DNA of 64,000 nt from Orlajensenia sp037404875 (GTDB lineage Bacteria; Actinomycetota; Actinomycetes; Actinomycetales; Microbacteriaceae), in the NCBI RefSeq assembly GCF_037404875.1, contig NZ_JBBELO010000020.1, forward strand, positions 1 to 64,000, written 5' to 3'. The notes beneath the pieces were generated by a model. The model made no database searches. It saw only the letters and a list, made by a program, of their open reading frames with translations, and was not told where the DNA came from. A program made the position numbers and the translations under genes. Each line of letters opens with the position of its first letter. Within the stretch, counting starts at the first letter, position 1. Of the stretch, positions 43,880 to 50,869 are shown one piece after another.

Positions 43880-45406
43880 GTGATTCTCGTCGCCGGAGTC
43901 GATTCATCGACCCAGTCCTGCAAGGTCGTCGTTCGCGACGCCGAGACCGGTGCCCTCGTGCGCACCGGCCGAGCGTCGCATCCGGATGGCACGGCGGTCG
44001 ATCCGCAGGCCTGGTGGGACGCCCTGCTGGCGGCCATTGCCCAGGCCGGCGGTCTCGACGACGTTGCCGCGGTCTCGATCGCGGGACAGCAGCACGGCAT
44101 GGTCGTGCTCGACACCGAGGGCCGCGTCATCCGCGACGCCCTGCTCTGGAACGACACCCGCTCGGCGCAGGCCGCGCTCGACCTCATCGGCGAGGTGGGC
44201 GCCGAGCAGTACGCCCGCCGCACGGGCGTGGTGCCCGTCGCGTCCTTCACCGCCACCAAGCTGCGCTGGCTACGGGATGCCGAACCAGACAACGCCGCAC
44301 GGGTCGCCGCCGTCGCCCTTCCGCACGACTGGCTCACGTGGCGCCTGCGCGGCTTCGGGCCGCACGGCGAATCGCCGCTCGGGCCAGTGCTCACGGAACT
44401 CGTGACCGACCGCTCGGACGCGAGCGGCACCGCCTACTGGGGCGCGGACGGCTACGACATCGACCTCTTCGAGCGCGCACTAGGCCACGGCGCCGTGCTG
44501 CCGCGCGTGCTCGGCCCGGCCGAGGCAGCCGGCTCCGTGCATTCGGACGCCCTCTCCCCCACAGCCGAAAAGCGAGGAGATTCCGAGAAGCGAGGCGATT
44601 CCGAGCGCCACGCCGCCTCGGAGCGGCGACACGCCGACCAAGACGCGGAATCGCCTCGCTTTGCGGACGACGGGAAGACCGCGATCGGTCCCGGCGCCGG
44701 CGATAACGCCGCCGCGGCTCTCGGCCTCGACGCCGCCCCGGGTGACGTCGTCGTCTCGATCGGCACGAGCGGAACCGTCTTCGCCGTCACGCCCGATGCC
44801 GTGACGGATGCCACCGGCACCGTCGCTGGGTTCGCGGATGCAAGCGGCAACCACCTGCCGCTCATCGCGACCCTGAACGCCGCCCGCGTGCTCGATGCCA
44901 CGGCGGCGTTGCTCGGCGTCGGCCACGACGAACTCGGCGAGCTCGCCCTCCAGGCCGCGCCCGGCGCCGGGGGCGCCGTGTTGGTGCCCTACTTCGAGGG
45001 CGAGCGCACGCCGAACCTCCCCGACGCGACCGCATCCCTCTCGGGTCTCACCCTCGCGAACACCACCCGCCCGTCCGTCGCGCGAGCGGCCATCGAGGGA
45101 CTGCTGTGCGGTCTGGCCGACGGCCTGGATGCCGTGCGCGCGCAGGGCGTGGCCGTCGAGCGCATCCTGCTCATCGGCGGCGCGGCGCAGAATCCGGCCG
45201 TGCGCGCCATAGCCGCCCAGGTCTTCGACGCACCGGTCGTCATCCCCGCGCCCGGCGAGTACGTCGCCGACGGCGCAGCACGCCAGGCCGCCTGGGTGCT
45301 CACGGGAGAGCGTCCGTCATGGCCGCTCGAGGTCGTCGCCTCGCCCGACGTCGACACCCGTCCCGTCATCCGCGAGCAGTACGCTCAGCGCGCAGCCAGG
45401 GGCTGA
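43880..45406 (+). CDS. xylB: xylulokinase with an in-frame palindromic insertion
   Basis: 508 residues. FGGY kinase: VAGVDSSTQSCKVVV is the N-terminal phosphate loop, ISGQQHG-like SIAGQQHGMVVLD, WNDTRSAQ, GAGDNAAAALGL, SIGTSGTVFAV, YFEGERTPNLPDATASLSGLT and LLIGGAAQNPAVRAIAAQVF follow. It phosphorylates D-xylulose to xylulose 5-phosphate. Residues 229-263 (TAEKRGDSEKRGDSERH and on to SPRF) are charged, unlike the family, and are encoded by family B palindrome 44565-44666; 102 bp keeps the frame. The family normally has a short Ala/Gly loop before GPGAGDN here. GTG start with GGAG. Whether the enzyme stays active is unknown. Confidence 0.94.
   Translation: MILVAGVDSSTQSCKVVVRDAETGALVRTGRASHPDGTAVDPQAWWDALLAAIAQAGGLDDVAAVSIAGQQHGMVVLDTEGRVIRDALLWNDTRSAQAALDLIGEVGAEQYARRTGVVPVASFTATKLRWLRDAEPDNAARVAAVALPHDWLTWRLRGFGPHGESPLGPVLTELVTDRSDASGTAYWGADGYDIDLFERALGHGAVLPRVLGPAEAAGSVHSDALSPTAEKRGDSEKRGDSERHAASERRHADQDAESPRFADDGKTAIGPGAGDNAAAALGLDAAPGDVVVSIGTSGTVFAVTPDAVTDATGTVAGFADASGNHLPLIATLNAARVLDATAALLGVGHDELGELALQAAPGAGGAVLVPYFEGERTPNLPDATASLSGLTLANTTRPSVARAAIEGLLCGLADGLDAVRAQGVAVERILLIGGAAQNPAVRAIAAQVFDAPVVIPAPGEYVADGAARQAAWVLTGERPSWPLEVVASPDVDTRPVIREQYAQRAARG
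44565..44666. repeat. palindromic element, family B, copy 2, inside xylB
   Basis: Left part CCGAAAAGCGAGGAGATTCC plus GAGAAGCGAGGCGATTCCG (44565-44603); right arm CGGAATCGCCTCGCTTTGCGG (44646-44666) is complementary to 44583-44603 but for one base. Unit order and core sequence match the intergenic copy at 12008-12126. Length 102 bp, a multiple of three, without stop in the xylB frame. Confidence 0.88.
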
Positions 45407-45419
45407 CGCCCTCCCGTAC

Positions 45420-45481
45420 GCCGACTTGCCACTTTTCGCGGGTTCCCGCGCCCGCGAACCCGCGAAAAGCGGCAAGTCGGC
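45420..45481. repeat. palindromic element, family A, copy 2
   Basis: Arms GCCGACTTGCC (45420-45430) and GGCAAGTCGGC (45471-45481), with inner arms TTTTCGCGGGTTC / GAACCCGCGAAAA. It lies 13 bp after xylB and 22 bp before the end of the convergent GntR gene, where it could terminate both. Confidence 0.87.
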
Positions 45482-45503
45482 ATGGAACAGGTCGGTTCGG
45501 CGT

Positions 45504-45854
45504 TCATCGGGCGAGTTCCTCTCTCACGAGTGCGACGACGGTGTCGGAGGCCAGCGAGAGCCGGCGCGCCTCCGCCGCCAGCACGGCGACGATCTCGCCC
45601 ACGCGGCCGAAATCCTCCCGAGCGACGACGACGGCGCCGCGTCCGCGGCGCAGGTCGAGCAGCCCCTCCTGGCGCAGTTCCCGATAGGCGTGCAGCACCG
45701 TGTGCACGTTGACCTCGAGGGAGGCGGCGAGCTCGCGAGCCGGCGGAAGTCGCTCGCCGTCGGCGATGCGCCCCGCGATGATCTCGGACCGCAGGGCTGT
45801 CGCGAGCTGCTCGAACAGCGGCACCGGCGACGACGGGTCGATGCGAATGATCAC
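45504..45854 (-). CDS. GntR-family regulator, YtrA subfamily
   Basis: 116 residues. Winged HTH: PLFEQLATALRSEIIAGRIADGERLPPARELAASLEVNVHTVLHAYRELRQEGLLDLRRGRGAVV, then only a ~45-residue helical tail, the small YtrA-type effector/dimerisation region. YtrA members usually sit with ABC exporter genes; here none is adjacent, so its target is unclear. ATG start. A CTAGT-TGC-ACTAG palindrome at 45870-45882 lies 16 bp upstream and is a likely autoregulatory site. Confidence 0.92.
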   Translation of the reverse strand: MIIRIDPSSPVPLFEQLATALRSEIIAGRIADGERLPPARELAASLEVNVHTVLHAYRELRQEGLLDLRRGRGAVVVAREDFGRVGEIVAVLAAEARRLSLASDTVVALVREELAR

Positions 45855-45869
45855 CGCCCCATCCTATTG

Positions 45870-45882
45870 CTAGTTGCACTAG
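45870..45882. promoter_or_regulatory. probable GntR (YtrA-type) operator
   Basis: CTAGT-TGC-ACTAG, a perfect inverted repeat, 16 bp before the GntR start codon; TAGGAT on the minus strand next to it may be the -10. Confidence 0.55.
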
Positions 45883-45889
45883 ATCAATA

Positions 45890-46235
45890 TGGTTCCATAA
45901 CCTCGAACGAGGTAACGCTGGGATAAAGCACCAACTCCGGTCCCGTGTACCCCGTTTCCCCGTCCAGACGCACCGCCTGTGGCCGGCCGGGATGACATCC
46001 GGCCGGATTCGCGTATGTGGATACGGGAATGTTGTACCCCGCACCAAATCCCTCGATGCACCCCATAACCGGCCCGGCCGGATGTGACGTGTCACACGGA
46101 AAGAGTGTTACCGAACCGTTATGCGACTCTTTCCGCACAGGGCTCCGTAACGGAGCAGTATCCAAAGGCCGCCGTCACAGTCGACGGGGCATTGGAGATG
46201 TCTTCCTTTACACCACCACACAGAAGGGGAGAGCG
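45890..46235 (+). promoter_or_regulatory. structured leader/promoter region of the xylFGH operon
   Basis: About 345 bp without a gene. It holds several inverted repeats: ACATCCGGCCGG (45995-46006) with CCGGCCGGATGT (46074-46085); TGTGAC-GT-GTCACA (46083-46096); and CGGAAAGAGT (46097-46106) with ACTCTTTCCG (46126-46135). They probably combine regulator sites and RNA structure. I cannot assign the promoter hexamers with confidence. AGGGGAGA at 46225-46232 is the ribosome-binding site. Confidence 0.6.
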
Positions 46236-47297
46236 ATGAAGAAGTCTTCATTGATCTCGATCGCAGCAGTAGCCGGTGTCTCGGCGCTCATGCTCGCTGG
46301 CTGTTCCAGCTCGGGCGGAGGCGGCGGTTCCACCGACGACGCCAGCGCCACTCGTGCGTGCGTCATCCTTCCCGACGCGGCGTCGTCGCCGCGCTGGGAG
46401 AACGGCGACCGCCCGGCTCTCGAGAAGGCCATCAAGGATGCCGGCTTCGACGCCGACATCCAGAACGCGCAGGGCGACACCAACAAGTACGCGACCATCG
46501 CCGACCAGCAGCTCAGCAAGGGCTGCGGCGTGATGCTGCTCGTGGACTACAACGGCGCGGCCGTGGCCGTCGCCGCGAAGGCCAAGGACCAGGGCATCCC
46601 GGTCATCGCCTACGACCGTCCCATCGAAGGCGCCGACTACTACGTATCGTTCGACAACGAGCAGGTCGGTGCGCTCGAGGGCCAGTCCATCGTCGATGGC
46701 CTCAAGGCCGCCGGCAAGGACCCGGCATCCGCGGTCGTCGTCTACATGGGCGGTGACCCCGCGGACGGCAACGCGAAGATGTTCCACGACGGTGCCGACA
46801 AGGTCATGGCGGCAGCGGGCATCAAGCCGGCACAGGAGCCCGCGGGCGTCTGGGACGGCGACAAGTCGGCGACCAACTTCGAGCAGGCCCTGACCGCCCT
46901 CGGCGGCAAGGTCGACGCGGTGTGGGTGGCCAACGACACCAACGCCGCCGGCGTCATCACGATCCTCGACAAGAACGGCCTCGTCGTTCCCGTCTCGGGT
47001 CAGGATGCCTCGGTCGCCGGCCTGCAGAACGTGCTGCTGGGCAAGCAGACCGCCACGGTCTACAAGCCGTTCCAGCTGGAAGCCGACGCGGCGTCCGACC
47101 TCGCGATCAAGCTGCTGAAGGGCGACAAGCCGACCATCGACAAGAAGCTCGACGACGGCACGCCCTACATCGCGGTCACGCCGATCCTCACCGGCCCCGA
47201 CGGCGTGCAGAAGGTCATCGACGACGGCAACGCCAAGGCCGCCGACATCTGCACCGCAGAGGTCAAGGCCGCCTGCGACAAGTACGGCGTCAAGTAA
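46236..47297 (+). CDS. xylF: xylose-type sugar-binding lipoprotein (CUT2)
   Basis: 353 residues. Signal peptide with lipobox LMLAGC, lipidated C23, then a Gly/Ser linker and a ribose/xylose-binding fold: CVILPDAASSPRWENGDRPALEKAIKDAGFDADIQNAQGD, GIPVIAYDRPIEGADYYVSFDNEQVG, VWVANDTNAAGVITILDKNG. The RPxxxADYYVSFDN stretch resembles XylF. It binds a pentose outside the cell for XylG/XylH. ATG 46236 preceded by AGGGGAGA. A hairpin follows the gene. Confidence 0.93.
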   Translation: MKKSSLISIAAVAGVSALMLAGCSSSGGGGGSTDDASATRACVILPDAASSPRWENGDRPALEKAIKDAGFDADIQNAQGDTNKYATIADQQLSKGCGVMLLVDYNGAAVAVAAKAKDQGIPVIAYDRPIEGADYYVSFDNEQVGALEGQSIVDGLKAAGKDPASAVVVYMGGDPADGNAKMFHDGADKVMAAAGIKPAQEPAGVWDGDKSATNFEQALTALGGKVDAVWVANDTNAAGVITILDKNGLVVPVSGQDASVAGLQNVLLGKQTATVYKPFQLEADAASDLAIKLLKGDKPTIDKKLDDGTPYIAVTPILTGPDGVQKVIDDGNAKAADICTAEVKAACDKYGVK

Positions 47298-47312
47298 CAC
47301 AGCAACCCTGTG

Positions 47313-47347
47313 GGGGCTTCGCGCACGGCATCCGCGCGCGAAGCCCC
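47313..47347 (+). terminator. intercistronic hairpin after xylF
   Basis: GGGGCTTCGCGC (47313-47324) pairs perfectly with GCGCGAAGCCCC (47336-47347). Placed between xylF and xylG, it probably protects or partly terminates the message, raising binding-protein levels. Confidence 0.75.
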
Positions 47348-47436
47348 TCACTGACTGCAGGCGTTACCCCACAGCGGATGCGCTGCGACACTGAGAGCCG
47401 GGACTGCGCTGTCCCGGCCCGACGAAAGGAAGCGGC

Positions 47437-48189
47437 ATGGATGTGCCGATCATCGAACTGACCAACGTGGTCAAGAGCTTCGGCCCGGTCAGCGTCTTGA
47501 AGGGCGTCAACCTCAAGGCCTATCCGGGCAAGATCACCGCCCTCGTCGGCGACAACGGCGCCGGCAAGTCCACCCTCATCAAGGGCCTGGCCGGCGTGCA
47601 GCCCTACGACAGCGGCGAGGTGCGCTTCAACGGCGAGGTGGTGCACCTGCACAACCCTCGAGAGGCCGGACGCCTCGGCATCGAGGTCGTGTACCAGGAC
47701 CTCGCGCTGTGCGACAACCTCGACATCGTGCAGAACATGTTCCTCGGCCGCGAGGAGCTCTCCTCTGGCACGTTCGACGAGGGGCTCATGGAGCGCGAGG
47801 CGGCCGAGACGCTGCGCCAGCTCTCGGTGCGCACCGTCAAGTCCGTGCGCCAGAAGGTCTCCTCCCTCTCGGGCGGCCAGCGCCAGACCGTCGCCATCGC
47901 GCGCTCGGTGCTGAAGAAGGCCAAGGTCGTCATCCTCGACGAACCGACCGCGGCGCTCGGCGTCGCCCAGACCGAGCAGGTGCTCGACCTCGTCAAGCGC
48001 CTCGCCGAGCAGGGCGTGGCCGTCGTCATCATCAGCCACAACCTCGTCGACGTCTTCCAGGTGGCCGACTACATCAGCGTGCTCTACCTCGGCCAGATGG
48101 TCGCCTCCGTACGCACCGCCGACACCAACAACGACGACGTCGTCGGCTACATCACCGGCAGCAAGACCTACACGGGAGAACCCGCATGA
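47437..48189 (+). CDS. xylG: sugar ABC transporter ATPase, single-domain XylG type
   Basis: 250 residues. Walker A GDNGAGKST (38-46), signature SSLSGGQRQTVAIARSV, Walker B VVILDEPTAALGV, His switch VVIISHNLVDV. Classical CUT2 ATPases such as E. coli XylG are tandem duplications of about 500 residues; this has one domain, so two copies must pair. Start ATG with GAAAGGAAG upstream; stop overlaps xylH (ATGA). Confidence 0.93.
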   Translation: MDVPIIELTNVVKSFGPVSVLKGVNLKAYPGKITALVGDNGAGKSTLIKGLAGVQPYDSGEVRFNGEVVHLHNPREAGRLGIEVVYQDLALCDNLDIVQNMFLGREELSSGTFDEGLMEREAAETLRQLSVRTVKSVRQKVSSLSGGQRQTVAIARSVLKKAKVVILDEPTAALGVAQTEQVLDLVKRLAEQGVAVVIISHNLVDVFQVADYISVLYLGQMVASVRTADTNNDDVVGYITGSKTYTGEPA

Positions 48190-49487
48190 GCGCACCCACT
48201 CCGACGGGAACGACCCCGCCCACCGAGAGCACCACGGCACTCTCGGCCCTCAGCACCGCCGACCTCATCGGCAGCGGCCAGGAGGGCACCGTGATGGACC
48301 AGGCGCGCGCCTACCTGCAGCGACTGCGCCACGGCGAGATGGGAGCACTTCCCGCCATCGGCGGCTTCGTCGTGCTCAGCCTGCTCTTCACCGCACTCAG
48401 CCCGTTCTTCCTGACCGAGCGCAACTTCGCCAACCTGCTCACGCAGGCCGCGACGCTCGTCATGCTCGGCATGGCCCTCGTCTTCGTGATCCTGCTCGGC
48501 GAGATCGACCTCTCCGCCGGCGTCACCGCCGGCCTCACCATGTGCATCTTCGTGGTGCTCGTGAACGTGTGGTCGATCAACTGGATGCTCGCGCTGGCCA
48601 TCGCCTTCCTCTGCGGCCTGCTGATCGGAACCTTCATCGGCTTCTTCGTCGCGAGGGTCGGCATCCCATCGTTCGTCGTCACACTGGGCCTGTTCCTGGC
48701 CTTCCAGGGCCTCGAGCTCATCATCATCGGCGGCGGCGGCCTCTACCGCGTGCAGACCCCTGAGATCCTCGCCATCCAGAACTCGAACATGCCCGTCTGG
48801 GCGGGCTGGGCGATGCTCGCCGTGATCGTCGCCGTCTCGGCGACGACCTCGTTCGTTGACCGCGGCCGCCGCGCCCGCGCCGGCGTTCCGAACCGCACGA
48901 TCGCGCTCGTCTGGATCAAGCTCGGCGTCATCATCGTCATCGGCGGCTTCGTCGTCGGACTGCTCAACCAGAACCGCGGAACGGGCTTCAAGGCCGTCGA
49001 GGGCGTACCCATCGTCGTGCCGATCACCCTGGCCATCCTGTGGCTCGGAACCTTCGTGCTCGATCGCACCAAGTTCGGCCGGTACATCTACGCCGTCGGC
49101 GGCAACGCCGAAGCCGCCCGCCGTGCCGGTGTGAAGGTCACGATGATCCGGTGGAGCGCCTTCATCGTCTGCTCCACCCTCGCGGTCGTCTCGGGCCTGT
49201 TCAGCATCAGCAAGGTGGGTTCGGTGGATGCTGCGGCCGGCCGCGACATCGTGCTCAGCGGTGTCGCCGCTGCGGTGGTTGGTGGCGTCAGCCTCTTCGG
49301 CGGCCGCGGGCGACTCATGCACGCCGCGATCGGCGCGCTCGTGATCGCCGTCATCACGAACGGCCTCGGGCTGCTCAACCTCCCGGCCGGCGTGAACTAC
49401 GTCGTCACCGGCGGAGTGCTCATCCTCGCCGCCACCGTCGACGCAGTATCGCGCGTGCGCGCCGGCGGCTCGCTGATGCGCACCTGA
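48186..49487 (+). CDS. xylH: sugar ABC transporter permease (XylH type)
   Basis: 433 residues with about ten to twelve hydrophobic segments, characteristic of the larger XylH permeases. RNFANLLTQAATLVMLGMALVFVILLGEIDLSAGVTAGL contains the CUT2 'GEIDLSVG'-like motif; later segments include GNAEAARRAGVKVTMIRW and SGVAAAVVGGVSLFGGRGR. The N-terminal ~45 residues are polar and cytoplasmic. It completes a xylose importer feeding XylA/XylB. ATG coupled to xylG. A very strong hairpin follows. Confidence 0.93.
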   Translation: MSAPTPTGTTPPTESTTALSALSTADLIGSGQEGTVMDQARAYLQRLRHGEMGALPAIGGFVVLSLLFTALSPFFLTERNFANLLTQAATLVMLGMALVFVILLGEIDLSAGVTAGLTMCIFVVLVNVWSINWMLALAIAFLCGLLIGTFIGFFVARVGIPSFVVTLGLFLAFQGLELIIIGGGGLYRVQTPEILAIQNSNMPVWAGWAMLAVIVAVSATTSFVDRGRRARAGVPNRTIALVWIKLGVIIVIGGFVVGLLNQNRGTGFKAVEGVPIVVPITLAILWLGTFVLDRTKFGRYIYAVGGNAEAARRAGVKVTMIRWSAFIVCSTLAVVSGLFSISKVGSVDAAAGRDIVLSGVAAAVVGGVSLFGGRGRLMHAAIGALVIAVITNGLGLLNLPAGVNYVVTGGVLILAATVDAVSRVRAGGSLMRT

Positions 49488-49514
49488 GCGGGCAGCGGCA
49501 GACCAGCTCCAGAG

Positions 49515-49574
49515 CGAACCGCCTCCTCCCTCCCGACCGGAACACCCGGCGGTCGGGAGGGAGGAGGCGGTTCG
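49515..49574. terminator. bidirectional terminator between xylH and glycerate kinase
   Basis: A 25-bp perfect stem: CGAACCGCCTCCTCCCTCCC... (49515-49539) with its complement at 49550-49574, ten-base loop. It lies 28 bp after xylH and 5 bp before the convergent glycerate-kinase stop, ideal for ending both messages. Confidence 0.88.
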
Positions 49575-49578
49575 TCGT

Positions 49579-50700
49579 TCAGAGGGTGGCCGCCAGCCGG
49601 GAGCCGGCCTCGTGCAACCAGCGCAGCGGGTCGCCGAGTGCCGCGCTCCTCGACCCGGCCAGATCCTCGAGCGCGAGCGCCTGAACGAAGCCCGCCGGGT
49701 CGGCCGCGATCGAGCCGGCCACGAGTGCCGTCGGGGTGGCCGTCGTCGCGGCCACCTCGAGAACGTGCCCGGGCACCTTGCCCGCGAGGGATTGATCGTC
49801 GAAACGACCCTCCCCCGTGATCACCAGGTCCGCTGCGGCGATGGCGGCCGGCAGCCCGAGAGCATCGCCGATGGCCCCCGCGCCCGCCTGCATCGCGGCG
49901 CCCCAGGCGAGCAACCCGAAGCCCGTGCCGCCGGCCGCCCCCGCGCCTCCCGCATCCGGAGCCGCTCGAACGGGCATGCCGGCTGAGGCCAGCAGCGCGC
50001 TCCAGTGGCCGAGGTTCGCCTCGAGCACCACGATGTCCTCGGCGCCCGCTCCCTTCTGGGCACCGAAGGCCGCCGCAGCCCCCGTGGGGCCCAGGAGCGG
50101 ATTGGTGACGTCGCCCAGAATGACCGCGCCGCCCGACGGGATCGGACGCAGTGCGCTCACGTCGATGCGACGCGCACCTGCCAGACCCCGGTTGCCGAGC
50201 GGCACCGGGAGATCGTGTGCGTCGAGCACGCGGACTCCGAGGCCCACCAGTGCTCCCGACCCACCGTCGGTCGAGGCGCTCGAACCGATGCCCAGCAGCA
50301 GCCGGTCCACACCGGCATCGAGCGCCGCCGCGATCGCCTCGCCGAAGCCGAGCGTGTGGGCGTCGAAGGGCGCGGGCCGCTCGAGCAGTTCGATGCCCGA
50401 TGTCGCAGCCAACTCGACGACGCCGACGCCCTGCGGATGCCGCGGCGTCGGCGGCAGTCGAAGCCAGGCGGACTCGACCATGCTCCCGTCCGGGCCGTGC
50501 ACGCTCACGGGCATCGCGCTCGCTCCCGGCACGGCGAGCGAGAAGGCCGCGATGGTGCCCTCACCCCCGTCGGCCATCGGGATCAGCCGCACGTCGTCGC
50601 CCGCGCGCACCGTCCGCCAGCCGGCGGCGATCGCCTCCGCCGCGGCAACGGCTGCGACGGAGCCCTTGAAGGAGTCGGGTGCGATGAGGATGTGCGGCAC
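49579..50700 (-). CDS. glxK: glycerate kinase (GarK/GlxK family)
   Basis: 373 residues from GTG 50700. HILIAPDSFKGSVAAVAAAEAIAAGW is the family N terminus; LIPMADGGEGTI, GIGSSASTDGGSGALVGLGVRVLD, GDVTNPLLGPTGAAAAFGAQKGA and DLVITGEGRFDDQSLAGKVP are its other signatures. It phosphorylates glycerate to 2- or 3-phosphoglycerate. A GTG at 50745 would add 15 residues, but their codons (TTT, CGT, CGA, GCA) are unlike the gene. It may handle glycerate from glycolate/glyoxylate metabolism or from alditol oxidase acting on glycerol. Divergent from the xylanase gene; a LacI-type palindrome lies between. Confidence 0.9.
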   Translation of the reverse strand: MPHILIAPDSFKGSVAAVAAAEAIAAGWRTVRAGDDVRLIPMADGGEGTIAAFSLAVPGASAMPVSVHGPDGSMVESAWLRLPPTPRHPQGVGVVELAATSGIELLERPAPFDAHTLGFGEAIAAALDAGVDRLLLGIGSSASTDGGSGALVGLGVRVLDAHDLPVPLGNRGLAGARRIDVSALRPIPSGGAVILGDVTNPLLGPTGAAAAFGAQKGAGAEDIVVLEANLGHWSALLASAGMPVRAAPDAGGAGAAGGTGFGLLAWGAAMQAGAGAIGDALGLPAAIAAADLVITGEGRFDDQSLAGKVPGHVLEVAATTATPTALVAGSIAADPAGFVQALALEDLAGSRSAALGDPLRWLHEAGSRLAATL

Positions 50701-50769
50701 CCCTGCAGCCTGACGGCCTCGCGAGGCACGGTCAAACACGCTCACCGATGCGCACGGCTTCGAAAGTTG

Positions 50770-50782
50770 CGAAACGGTTTCG
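50770..50782. promoter_or_regulatory. LacI-type operator upstream of the xylanase
   Basis: CGAAAC-G-GTTTCG, a perfect 13-bp palindrome in the divergent gap between glycerate kinase and the xylanase gene, about 88 bp before the latter's ATG. A related CGAAAG half lies at 50761. Confidence 0.75.
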
Positions 50783-50869
50783 TAACGTTTGGATAACGAA
50801 CGGGAAAGAATCTGCTATGCGCCGCTTATGTTGGCAATCGCTACATATTTAACCGCGCAAAGGAGCGCC

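Noticed and set aside
44565..44666. Frameshift or pseudogene in xylB
   Set aside because: The frame is continuous and motifs on both sides are intact; the odd segment is 102 bp, an exact multiple of three.
46083..46096. CRP/GlxR-type site TGTGAC-GT-GTCACA
   Set aside because: Half-sites are right but the spacing is four bases instead of the six between TGTGA and TCACA in known sites, so I list it only as an inverted repeat in the xylF leader.
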